A stretch of DNA of 64,000 nt, from positions 1 through 64,000 of the forward strand of contig CAJUIP010000014.1 of the NCBI GenBank assembly GCA_910586315.1, read 5' to 3'. This document shows positions 33,295-40,777 of the stretch, in pieces. This DNA comes from an uncultured Lachnospiraceae bacterium. GTDB taxonomy: Bacteria > Bacillota > Clostridia > Lachnospirales > Lachnospiraceae. Numbering within the stretch: the first letter of the stretch is position 1; each line of letters begins with the position of its first letter. Position numbers and translations under genes: made by a program. The notes under the pieces were generated by a model that did no database searches, was not told where the DNA came from, and saw only the letters and a list, made by a program, of their open reading frames with translations.

Positions 33295-34032
33295 ATGTCA
33301 AATAAGAAGTACTGGATCCGCGAAATGAGCTGGGTCGAATTTGACGAAAGACGGAAAGAAACCAAAACAGTCATTATCCCTTCTGGAGCTTGTGAGATTT
33401 ATGGCCCCCATTTACCCATGGGAAGCGATGGATTTGCAGCAGAGGCAGTGGCAGAGGAAGTGGCAAAACGCACAGGCGCTTTAATTGCGCCCATGACAGA
33501 GGTGTCTGATTCCGCGAGCCTTAAAGACTTTGTGGGCACGTTGTCCATGAGCAAGGCGTTGTTTGAGGCCTGGATGGACGAACTGGTTTCCCAGCTTATT
33601 GATTACGGATTTGAGAACTTCATGTTTATTTCCGGCCATGCAGGAAGCGTGGCTCCCATTCAGTCTGTAGGAGTAAAATACCAGCTGAAAAACGGGATCC
33701 GCTTTGCACAGATTGACTGGTGGAGGTTTACCCAGCAGCACGATGAAGGTGTGTTTACTCATCAGGGACGTATGTGCCATGCACACGCCAGCGAGTGCGG
33801 AACTTCCGTAATGCTGCATCTTCGTCCGGATCTGGTAGATATGGAGAAGGCTGTCTGCGTTCCCCCGCAGGCCAACGAATTCCCGGATGTTCTGTCCTAT
33901 TCTCCGATGCACGATAAGACCCCCAATGCAACGGTGGGAGACGCGACCGTGGGTACGGCTGAAAAAGGAAAGAAGATTTTTGACATTTGTGTGGACCGGA
34001 TTGTGGAATACATGGAAAAAATGTGGAAGTAA
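33295..34032 (+). CDS. Creatininase family protein, variant metal site
   Basis: 245 residues, AGGAGG upstream, 19 bases after the transporter. Creatininase-fold amidohydrolases use two metals to open cyclic amides or cut amides (creatininase, FAPy deformylase, MftE). Visible: GACEIYGPHLPMGSDGFAAE and ISGHAGS. Classic members read ExHGPHLPxxTD; here the first His is Tyr (E-I-Y) while Glu, Asp and the later His stay. Placed after a peptide-type transporter it probably acts on the imported amide. Substrate unknown. Its last codons (ATG TGG AAG stop) seed the repeat array that follows. Confidence 0.82.
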   Translation: MSNKKYWIREMSWVEFDERRKETKTVIIPSGACEIYGPHLPMGSDGFAAEAVAEEVAKRTGALIAPMTEVSDSASLKDFVGTLSMSKALFEAWMDELVSQLIDYGFENFMFISGHAGSVAPIQSVGVKYQLKNGIRFAQIDWWRFTQQHDEGVFTHQGRMCHAHASECGTSVMLHLRPDLVDMEKAVCVPPQANEFPDVLSYSPMHDKTPNATVGDATVGTAEKGKKIFDICVDRIVEYMEKMWK

Positions 34033-34165
34033 CATATGGGAATAGACATGTGGAAGCAAACATGTGGAAATGACATATGGGAGCAAGCATGCGGAAGTGA
34101 TATATGGGAGTAAGCATGTGGAAGTGACATATGGAAGCCAACATATGAAAGTCGACATACGGAAA
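34020..34165 (+). repeat. Degenerate minisatellite grown from the creatininase stop region
   Basis: About ten units of 13-14 bases of the form CATATGGRAGYAA / CATGTGGAAGTGA, alternating in length to give a 27-base double unit. The first unit is the gene's own end, ATGTGGAAGTAA. It fills most of the gap to the nitrilase gene. Each unit keeps a potential ATG-TGG-AAG codon series. Confidence 0.75.
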
Positions 34166-34198
34166 ACCGGAAGTAAATAAGGAAGGGATGAATGTTTT

Positions 34199-35026
34199 AT
34201 GATTAGAAAATATCAGATCGGCGTCATCCAGATGGATACCCGTGACAATTATGAGGAGAACATGGAGGCTGCCTGCCGATATATCGACGAGGCCGCCGCG
34301 AAGGGAGCAAAGCTTGTGGCATTCCCGGAGGTGTTCAATTACATCGGCGTGGAGCCCCGTGAGGCGGAAGAAATTCCCGGCGGGCCCACCATCAGCCTGA
34401 TGGCAAAGAAAGCCAGGGAACATAAAATCTGGATTCACTGCGGTTCCATCAGTGAGGTAAATCCGAATGGAGAAAAAAAATATAACACCACGGTTCTCTT
34501 AAATCCGGATGGCGAAGAGGTTGCCAGATACAGAAAGCTTCACGCTTTCGATATTACGCTCCGTGACGGTACCGAGACCAGAGAGTCTGACCGGATGCAG
34601 ATCGGCGAGGATATTGTGATGGTAGATACAGAGCTTGGAAAAATCGGCCTTTCCATCTGCTACGATATCCGTTTCCCGGAGCTGTACCGCTATATGGCCG
34701 TGAATGGATGCCAGGTGATCTTTACCCCGGCCAACTTCCAGATGCAAACAGGGAAGGACCACTGGGAGATCATTCTCCGTACACGTGCCGTTGAAAATAC
34801 CTGCTACATTGTGGCACCGGGACAGATTGGCATTAAGCGGGGCAAGTCCATGTCCTATGGCTCCAGCCTTGTTGCGGATCCCTGGGGAACCGTTATCGCC
34901 AGGGCAAAAGAGACCGCAGGCGTAACTATGGCAGAGATTGATCTGGATTACTTAGATAAGGTCCGCAGAGATCTTCCGTGCCTGAAAAACCGCAGAAGCG
35001 ATGTCTATGACGTAATTAAGAAGTAA
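34199..35026 (+). CDS. Carbon-nitrogen hydrolase (nitrilase superfamily)
   Basis: 275 residues. The Glu-Lys-Cys triad is visible: AFPEVFNYIG, YRKLHAFDI and GLSICYDIRFPELYRYM. The shape matches Nit2/omega-amidase or N-carbamoyl amidase groups. Cytosolic, releases ammonia from an amide or carbamoyl group. It follows the creatininase-family gene, which suggests sequential hydrolysis of one imported compound. Confidence 0.9.
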   Translation: MIRKYQIGVIQMDTRDNYEENMEAACRYIDEAAAKGAKLVAFPEVFNYIGVEPREAEEIPGGPTISLMAKKAREHKIWIHCGSISEVNPNGEKKYNTTVLLNPDGEEVARYRKLHAFDITLRDGTETRESDRMQIGEDIVMVDTELGKIGLSICYDIRFPELYRYMAVNGCQVIFTPANFQMQTGKDHWEIILRTRAVENTCYIVAPGQIGIKRGKSMSYGSSLVADPWGTVIARAKETAGVTMAEIDLDYLDKVRRDLPCLKNRRSDVYDVIKK

Positions 35027-35152
35027 AAACATTCATGCGCCCGGCTGTGAACGTATCACTACGTGAAGAACGTTTTGACGGGCGCACTTGGCATACCTGA
35101 ATTTATGCCGCCTATCCGGCGGCGGACTTTTAAAGTGAGGAGGAGTTTTAAA

Positions 35153-35845
35153 ATGGAGTGGACAAAAGAACTGATTGACCGGTTTATGCAGACGGACCCG
35201 GCCACCTATGGGCATTTTGTGGGGGTACGGTTCATGAAGCCGGAGATGAAGCCTATCAATAAACACAGCAAAATGATCGGCCCGGCATATACCGTAAGGA
35301 TTCTCGGAAAGGATTCCTGCGCCATGTATAAGGCCATTGAGGAGGCGCCAAAGGGTTCCGTTCTCGTTATTGACCGCTGCTGCGACCAGGTATATGCGGC
35401 TGTGGGCGAGATGGTTGCAAGAAACGCCAAGGCTGCAGGCCTTGCAGGCATTGTGTTAGACGGCCCGGCCACCGACTCTCTGTGGATTGAAGAGATGGAC
35501 TTTCCGGTATTCTGTACCAGTATTTCCGTAGCCACCACAAATGTCTGGGGAATTTCCGGCGAGTATAATACGGATGTAAACTGCGGAGGCGCTGTGGTAC
35601 ACCCCGGAGACATCGTATTCGGCGACGCGGACGGCGTTGTTGTCATGGAACCGAATAATTATGAGGATAAGTTAGTCATGGCGGAAGGAGCCGCCGCCCG
35701 TGAGCGGAAGATGCGGGAGGACTTTAAGACTGCGGAAGGCTCGCTGGCAAAGCCCGTGGGAACTCTGATGGGACACGATATGGTGAAGCTTATCAATGAT
35801 ATCCGCCTGGGCGTGCTGGATCTTCCGGAATATCATAAGAAATAA
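35153..35845 (+). CDS. RraA family protein (aldolase-like), Arg missing from core motif
   Basis: 230 residues from ATG 35153 (GAGGAGG upstream); the frame is open further upstream but without a site. RraA-fold proteins include class II HMG/CHA aldolases and RNase E regulators. Here GLAGIVLDGPATDSLWIEEM replaces the usual DGxxRD, keeping Asp but losing Arg that binds pyruvate; VFGDADGVVVM is the conserved C-terminal strand. Last gene of the ABC unit, so a catabolic role is more likely than RNase E control. Confidence 0.82.
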   Translation: MEWTKELIDRFMQTDPATYGHFVGVRFMKPEMKPINKHSKMIGPAYTVRILGKDSCAMYKAIEEAPKGSVLVIDRCCDQVYAAVGEMVARNAKAAGLAGIVLDGPATDSLWIEEMDFPVFCTSISVATTNVWGISGEYNTDVNCGGAVVHPGDIVFGDADGVVVMEPNNYEDKLVMAEGAAARERKMREDFKTAEGSLAKPVGTLMGHDMVKLINDIRLGVLDLPEYHKK

Positions 35846-35924
35846 GCGGCAAATATATGCACCGGCCGTTGAGCTTTTGGCATTGACGGTTCCGGCAGCA
35901 TGTACTCGTGCAAGGCTATACTAA

Positions 35925-36081
35925 TGCTCCATCCAGACAGTAATCGTAGTTGTGAACTGCCTGTCACGTACCATTGCGTCGTTAAAATTTCTAGTCGATG
36001 GCCCACATCGCCGTCGAAATTTTGCCTAGCACTGCCACGCACCAGACAGTCCACAACTTCACTTTCTGTCTGGATGGAGCA
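35925..36081. repeat. 157-bp fold-back element with CTAA flanks
   Basis: Ends TGCTCCATCCAGACAG and CTGTCTGGATGGAGCA are perfect inverted repeats. Inner arms GTTGTGAACTGCCTGTC / GACAGTCCACAAC and AAAATTTCTAGTCGATG / CATCGCCGTCGAAATTTT nearly pair over the whole length. It is bounded on both sides by CTAA, as expected of a 4-base target duplication. No ORF. Only one copy in this window. Confidence 0.75.
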
Positions 36082-36117
36082 CTAAAGTATGTTTGAAAAA
36101 CAGAAGATGGCAAAAAT

Positions 36118-36158
36118 AAATACCACCGGATCCAAAAGGAAAGGATCCGGTGGTATTT
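36118..36158. terminator. Bidirectional terminator between RraA and ATP-grasp genes
   Basis: Perfect 16-pair stem AAATACCACCGGATCC / GGATCCGGTGGTATTT with a 9-base loop; A-run on one side and T-run on the other serve both convergent operons. Confidence 0.85.
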
Positions 36159-36214
36159 GTATGAGTGGACAACACCTCACGAAGCAATTCTGAATGGCTG
36201 TATGCCATATCTGT

Positions 36215-37438
36215 TCAGGCGTTATCAGAACTGTTACCGTCTGTTTCACGGCATTTCAAAATTTCATCATAGAAGCTGTCCAGCTCTTTTCTTGTATCAA
36301 AGGTGGCAACGTACATCTGATTTCCCATGGCGCCGGATAAAACATCGGGAATCCGCTCAGCCATGCGGACATGGGCGCCATATTTCCTCATGATGTCTTC
36401 GTGGCTTAAAAGGAAGTCCTTTCCGTCCCGCCGTCCGGCAAAGGCGCAGAAGGCCTGGCTGCCCACCGGCATGGTAGAACGGTCAAATGCAATCATGTCG
36501 GCCCAGATTTTATAAACATTGGTGCTGTATGCGTAATCGATCATGTCAGGGGTAAAACCGCCGCAGGGACGCATATTGACCTCCAGGGCTACAATATCGC
36601 CCTTCTTTCCAAGGCCGGCCTGATCGGCGGTCAGGCGGAAGAACTCAAAGTGAACGAAGCGGCTTTTCACACCGAAGCTCTTTACCGTGGCCCGTCCGGT
36701 CTTTCTGGTGTCTTCCGGAAGATTTTTCAGTATGTAGTAAATGGAATTGTCGGAATTGTTTACAATGTCCATGATGGAATTGGGCGTTACATTGCCCGTC
36801 TCAAACATGGGCTCTCCCTGGGAGTCAATGATGGCGTCGTAAGAGTTTACTTCGCCCTGGACATATTCCTCCATGATATAAGGTGTGTCGGGCCATTTCA
36901 GCTCGAAGAACCGTTTCATTTCACGGTCGGATTCAATTTTAAAGGTGTGGGAAGCGCCGACGCCGTTGTCAGGCTTGGCCACAACGGGATAGTTTACTTC
37001 ATGGGCGAAGGATAAGCAGCCTTTTAAGGTGTCAACCATGTGGTAGCGGGCTGTGGGAATCCCGGCCTGCCGGTAATATTTTTTCATTTGGGATTTAAAT
37101 TTAATCCGGGGGATGTCGGGAGTCTGGAATCCGGAAGTGATGTTAAAGTCTGTGCGGAGGGTGGCGTCTCTCTCCAGCCAGTATTCGTTGTTGGATTCCA
37201 GCCAGTCAATGCGGCCGTGTTTAAAGATGAAGTAGGCCACGGCGCGGTAGACCTCCTCACTGTTTTCCAGATTGCTGACTTTATAGTATTCGTTCAGGCT
37301 GTTCTTCAAGTCACTGCTTAATTCATCATAGGGCTGGTCGCCGATTCCAAGGACATTCAGGCCGTTTTTCTTCAGTTCCCGGCAGAACATCCAGTAATTT
37401 GTGGGAAAGTTGGGGGAGATAAAAATAAAATTTTTCAT
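36215..37438 (-). CDS. ATP-grasp domain protein
   Basis: 407 residues. Start MKNFIFISPNFPTNYWMFCRELK is an N-terminal Rossmann-like domain; the ATP-grasp core has YPVVAKPDNGVGASHTFKI, the hinge PYIMEEYVQGEVNSYDAII and the metal end VALEVNMRPCGGFTPDMIDY. ATP-grasp enzymes join a carboxylate to an amine or similar group by an acyl phosphate. It is downstream of two alpha/beta-hydrolase genes in one unit, with a repeat (37477-37575) inserted between. A peptide- or ester-forming ligase for a small molecule is plausible; product unknown. Confidence 0.85.
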   Translation of the reverse strand: MKNFIFISPNFPTNYWMFCRELKKNGLNVLGIGDQPYDELSSDLKNSLNEYYKVSNLENSEEVYRAVAYFIFKHGRIDWLESNNEYWLERDATLRTDFNITSGFQTPDIPRIKFKSQMKKYYRQAGIPTARYHMVDTLKGCLSFAHEVNYPVVAKPDNGVGASHTFKIESDREMKRFFELKWPDTPYIMEEYVQGEVNSYDAIIDSQGEPMFETGNVTPNSIMDIVNNSDNSIYYILKNLPEDTRKTGRATVKSFGVKSRFVHFEFFRLTADQAGLGKKGDIVALEVNMRPCGGFTPDMIDYAYSTNVYKIWADMIAFDRSTMPVGSQAFCAFAGRRDGKDFLLSHEDIMRKYGAHVRMAERIPDVLSGAMGNQMYVATFDTRKELDSFYDEILKCRETDGNSSDNA

Positions 37439-37476
37439 ATTTTTTCCTTTCCGTCTTCTTGCAGTTCATAGTATGG

Positions 37477-37575
37477 GGGGGCTGTCGCAAAATGAATCTT
37501 TCATACAAAATATAGTCTTCCATTTAAGAATAGTATACTATGTTTTGCTGAATTTTTCCATTTTGCAACAGCCCC
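37477..37575 (-). repeat. GGGGCTGTTGCAAAAT palindromic repeat, copy 2 (reversed)
   Basis: GGGGCTGTCGCAAAATGAAT to CCATTTTGCAACAGCCCC, 99 bases, reverse orientation to the other copies. It lies inside the esterase-ATP-grasp gene unit. Confidence 0.85.
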
Positions 37576-37606
37576 TTTTTCGTTTCATAGGAAAGCCGGA
37601 ATAAAT

Positions 37607-38365
37607 TCAGCCGGATTTCAGCAGATAGGGGACGAAATAATTCACCTGTTTGTGCCACCAGGGCCAGTCATGGGAACAGTCATAGCCCCAGTAATCCACC
37701 CAGGCATGGATGTTTTTATCTAAGAGGATCGAGTGGAGCCGCCTGGTAGAGTAGGGAACTTCCCAGGGTCCCTGTCCCACGCAGAAAACAGCCTTCTTCC
37801 TGTTGTAAAGTTCAATGAAAGGATGGTCCTTCGGCATATTGGTCAGATAGTGGACCGGAGAATTTAAATAGACCAGATCATCCATGTAGGAATCAAAGCC
37901 GCATTCCGTCGTGTAAACTCCGCTTAAAGCGAGGAGTCCGTCAAAAAGGTCAGGGCGGCGGAAATAGAGGTTTGCCGCATGGGCGGCGCCCAGGCTGCAG
38001 CCGAAAGCGATAACCCAGGGATAGCCGGTCCAGCCGTTCCGTTCATTGACCATAGACCGCATAAAGGGCACCATTTCATCGGTAATATAACGGATCCACT
38101 GTTCATGGCGTAAGATGCGCCGTCGGGGATCTCCGTATTTGTCGGACCAGGTTTCATGGTCCATGGTGTCGATGGAAAAGACCATGACCTGGCCGGATTC
38201 AATCCAGGGACTCCAGGCATCCGTCATGTGCCGGTCCTCAAACTCGTAAAAACGGTTGTTCTGGCTGGGAATCGAAAGAACCGGCCGCCCGGCATGCCCG
38301 TATACCTTGCATTCCATATCCCGGTTTAAAGCCGGGCTGTAATTTTTAAAATACTGAACTTCCAT
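37607..38365 (-). CDS. Esterase family protein (alpha/beta-hydrolase)
   Basis: 252 residues. Nucleophile elbow AFGCSLGAAHAANLYFRRPD (GxSxG form) near residue 118; acid and His regions near FCVGQGPWE and DCSHDWPWWHKQ. Close in pattern to esterase D/enterochelin-esterase-like proteins. No signal peptide. 24 bases after the next esterase gene on the same strand. Confidence 0.85.
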   Translation of the reverse strand: MEVQYFKNYSPALNRDMECKVYGHAGRPVLSIPSQNNRFYEFEDRHMTDAWSPWIESGQVMVFSIDTMDHETWSDKYGDPRRRILRHEQWIRYITDEMVPFMRSMVNERNGWTGYPWVIAFGCSLGAAHAANLYFRRPDLFDGLLALSGVYTTECGFDSYMDDLVYLNSPVHYLTNMPKDHPFIELYNRKKAVFCVGQGPWEVPYSTRRLHSILLDKNIHAWVDYWGYDCSHDWPWWHKQVNYFVPYLLKSG

Positions 38366-38389
38366 TGGGTTGGTCTCCTGATATGTTTT

Positions 38390-39154
38390 TTAGAATCTAT
38401 ATAATAAAGCATTCATGAAAAAGGGAATCTGGCGTTCCCAGCTTGCCTCACAGTGGGTTCCCCCGGGAATCACACGGCTTTCCAGCATCACAGGTTTGTT
38501 GATGAGAAGGGAGGCGACCCGGGAAAAGCATTGGGGCATACCCTGGTGGGTATCCATTTCCTCGGAACCGTAGTCCATGTAGATAACCGTATCCGGATCC
38601 GGCATCGACCCGCTTATAAACCGCTCGATGTCATGGGATACCAGGGAAATTGAGGGAGAGAGGGCGGCGGCGCGGGAAAAAATGTGATTATATTCCAGCG
38701 CGGCGTAAAGGCTCATGAGTCCTCCCATGGAGCTTCCGGCAATAAAGGTATATTCCCGGCCAGGAAGAGTCCGGAAGCGGGAATCAATGTCTCTTTTAAA
38801 GGAGTGAATTATCCATTCCATGGTGGTCTGGCCGCGGCCTTTTACAAAGCCAAAAGCAGAGTCGCTAAAATCAAAGGGGGAGTATTCCTCCAGGCGCCCG
38901 TTGTCGGGGCTGTGATTACACTCCACCGCAGCAATGATCAAAGGGGTTTTTGTCTGATCCATATATTCCTTCATGCCCCAGGATTTTCCGTAGGTGGCAT
39001 GAGAATCAAAAAATACATTGTGTCCATCGAACATATAAAGAACGGGATAGCGGGTGTTTTCCTCATAAGCATAAGATTCAGGAAGATAGAGATATGCTTT
39101 CCTGGTCTCGTCCTTTGTAAGCTCCGGAATCGTAACATCCCAGGTAGTTACCAT
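38390..39154 (-). CDS. Enterochelin esterase-like alpha/beta-hydrolase
   Basis: 254 residues. YPVLYMFDGHNVFFD, nucleophile elbow IAGSSMGGLMSLYAALEY (Ser near 140) and the C-terminal His in GGTHCEASWERQIPFF. Matches the esterase D/Fes-like group that hydrolyses esters such as siderophore lactones or acyl sugars. First gene of the esterase-esterase-ATP-grasp unit. GGAGGC lies upstream of the ATG. Confidence 0.88.
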   Translation of the reverse strand: MVTTWDVTIPELTKDETRKAYLYLPESYAYEENTRYPVLYMFDGHNVFFDSHATYGKSWGMKEYMDQTKTPLIIAAVECNHSPDNGRLEEYSPFDFSDSAFGFVKGRGQTTMEWIIHSFKRDIDSRFRTLPGREYTFIAGSSMGGLMSLYAALEYNHIFSRAAALSPSISLVSHDIERFISGSMPDPDTVIYMDYGSEEMDTHQGMPQCFSRVASLLINKPVMLESRVIPGGTHCEASWERQIPFFMNALLYRF

Positions 39155-39250
39155 AAATGCCTCCGAAATTTAAAATTTTATCTCCGTGTGCAATGAGCCA
39201 ACGCGCCATGTCTGCATAGGTTTTTGGCGAATGCCGCGAGGGGGTTTTAC
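39155..39250. other. Upstream region of the esterase unit
   Basis: Holds CAATGAGCCAACGCGCCATG and GGCGAATGCCGCGAGG, weak relatives of the CGAGACCTTGGCGACTGCC repeat. No gene. Confidence 0.3.
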
Positions 39251-39425
39251 TAGAGCGTGTCTGAAAATTAAAAAATGCACAAAATCTGGCGAGAAGTAGT
39301 ACAAAAATGCTCGTAAAACCCGGGTGAGCATGTGTTTAAAAGCGATATAACGGGCCGACTACAGCACTATTTTTGTCAGTTTTCGGCATATTGACAAGAA
39401 ACTGTTAATTTTCAGACACGCTCTA
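39251..39425. repeat. TA/GAGCGTGTCTG element, subfamily copy (175 bp)
   Basis: Ends TAGAGCGTGTCTGAAAATT and AATTTTCAGACACGCTCTA are perfect inverted repeats with terminal TA. The interior differs from the 54179 copy, so it is a separate subfamily with the same termini. The stretch 39426-39674 after it has no gene. Confidence 0.85.
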
Positions 39426-39674
39426 GTTTAATATAGCATAGTAGAGAAGTAATTTCAAGTTTCCGGGCAGGGTTTGACGGAATAAGATTGGATTTGCAGG
39501 TGGACATGGACGATTATTAATATTTCCATGAAGAACGCCGGATAAATTTCTGGTGAAACAAACCATGACAGTGTCAGTGAAAGGTGCGGTCGAATGGATA
39601 GCTTTTCGATCTGGGGAATAGGATTTATGCGTCAAGGAATACATTTTTTCATATTATAAAAAAGAAGAAGATGT

Positions 39675-40655
39675 TTGGAATGTATAAAGGTGAAACTGTG
39701 TAATGGTGTGTTTGAGGGCGGAGGCGTCCGGGGGATCGGCCATGTAGGGGCCGCCTGCGGAATGGAGGCGGCCGGGTACCGCTTTGTGGATCTGGCAGGC
39801 TCCTCGGCCGGGGCCATTGTGGCGGCGCTTTTAGCCGCCGGATATGGATGCCGGGAATTAAAGCAGGAAATGGAAAGACTGGATTATAGAAATCTGAAAG
39901 GAAAGGAATTTCTGGACTTTTTCGGTCCGGTGGGAAAGGCTCTTTCCGTGGTATTCACCCTGGGTATCTATAATACGGATTATCTGGAAAAATGGCTGGA
40001 CGAACTTCTGGAGAGAAAAAACAAGAGACGGTTTTCCGATGTGGAGCAGAGCGGAAGGACGCTTAAAATTACGGCCAGTGACTTAACGGACCGGAAGCTT
40101 CTTGTCTTTCCCGACGCGCTTCCTTCCTTTGGGCTGGACCCCGGTTCCTTTCCCATCGCAAAAGCTGTGCGGATGAGCGTCAGCATTCCGGTATTTTTTG
40201 AACCGGTGCGGTTAAAAGGAAAGGATGGAAAGACCCATCTTCTGGTGGACGGCGGGCTCTTAAGCAATTATCCCATGTGGGTTCTGGACGATGGGACAAA
40301 GGCGTTAAAGCGCCCTACCTTCGGGTTTAAATTTTATGATGCCGCTTCCGCTCCATGTAAGCCGGACCTTTGGGGAAGCGTAAACCTGGCGGACTATTTA
40401 AAGGCCCTTGTTTCCACCTGCATGGACGCATATGACAACAGCCATGTGACAAAAGGAGACTATGAGCGGACCATAAAAATACCCACGGAGGTCAGGACAG
40501 GAGAGGGACGGGAAATAAAAAAGATCAATGGAACAGACTTTGACATTACAGAGGAAGAAAGCCGGGCTCTCTTTGAAAATGGAAGAAACGCGGCTGAGCG
40601 GTTTTTGGCCCGATGGGATTTTGAGGAATGGAAAAGACGTTACCGGAGAGATTGA
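39675..40655 (+). CDS. Patatin-like phospholipase
   Basis: 326 residues from TTG 39675 (GTG 39690 is an alternative). Ser-Asp dyad lipase: oxyanion loop GVFEGGGVRGIGHVGA, nucleophile LAGSSAGAIVAALLAAG, and LLVDGGLLSNYPMW with the catalytic Asp. Cytosolic acyl hydrolase acting on phospholipids or glycolipids. Only weak ribosome site (AAGAAGAAG). A run of nine G follows the stop codon. Confidence 0.88.
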   Translation: MECIKVKLCNGVFEGGGVRGIGHVGAACGMEAAGYRFVDLAGSSAGAIVAALLAAGYGCRELKQEMERLDYRNLKGKEFLDFFGPVGKALSVVFTLGIYNTDYLEKWLDELLERKNKRRFSDVEQSGRTLKITASDLTDRKLLVFPDALPSFGLDPGSFPIAKAVRMSVSIPVFFEPVRLKGKDGKTHLLVDGGLLSNYPMWVLDDGTKALKRPTFGFKFYDAASAPCKPDLWGSVNLADYLKALVSTCMDAYDNSHVTKGDYERTIKIPTEVRTGEGREIKKINGTDFDITEEESRALFENGRNAAERFLARWDFEEWKRRYRRD

Positions 40656-40713
40656 CCGGGGGGGGGATAGGAACGAAAAGCAGACATTTGCCAACAGAGG
40701 AAGCGCCTGGAAG

Positions 40714-40742
40714 TTGCTTTTTAAAAAAAAGTAGAATATAAT
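40714..40742 (+). promoter_or_regulatory. Promoter of the MATE gene
   Basis: TTGCTT at 40714-40719, 17-base spacer, TATAAT at 40737-40742. Confidence 0.7.
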
Positions 40743-40777
40743 AGAAAAATATACCAAAGAGAGCGAGGAGATATATA

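Noticed and set aside
34033..34165. CRISPR or origin iterons
   Set aside because: Units are 13-14 bases, degenerate and derived from a gene end; no spacers, no DnaA-box match.
33481..34438. Long minus-strand open frames with repeating Leu-Pro-Tyr segments opposite the creatininase/nitrilase gap
   Set aside because: They are the complement of the minisatellite and coding DNA and have no ribosome site or family signature.
40658..40666. Run of nine G after the patatin gene as a phase-variation tract
   Set aside because: It lies after the stop codon, so length changes would not alter the protein; no promoter role is evident.
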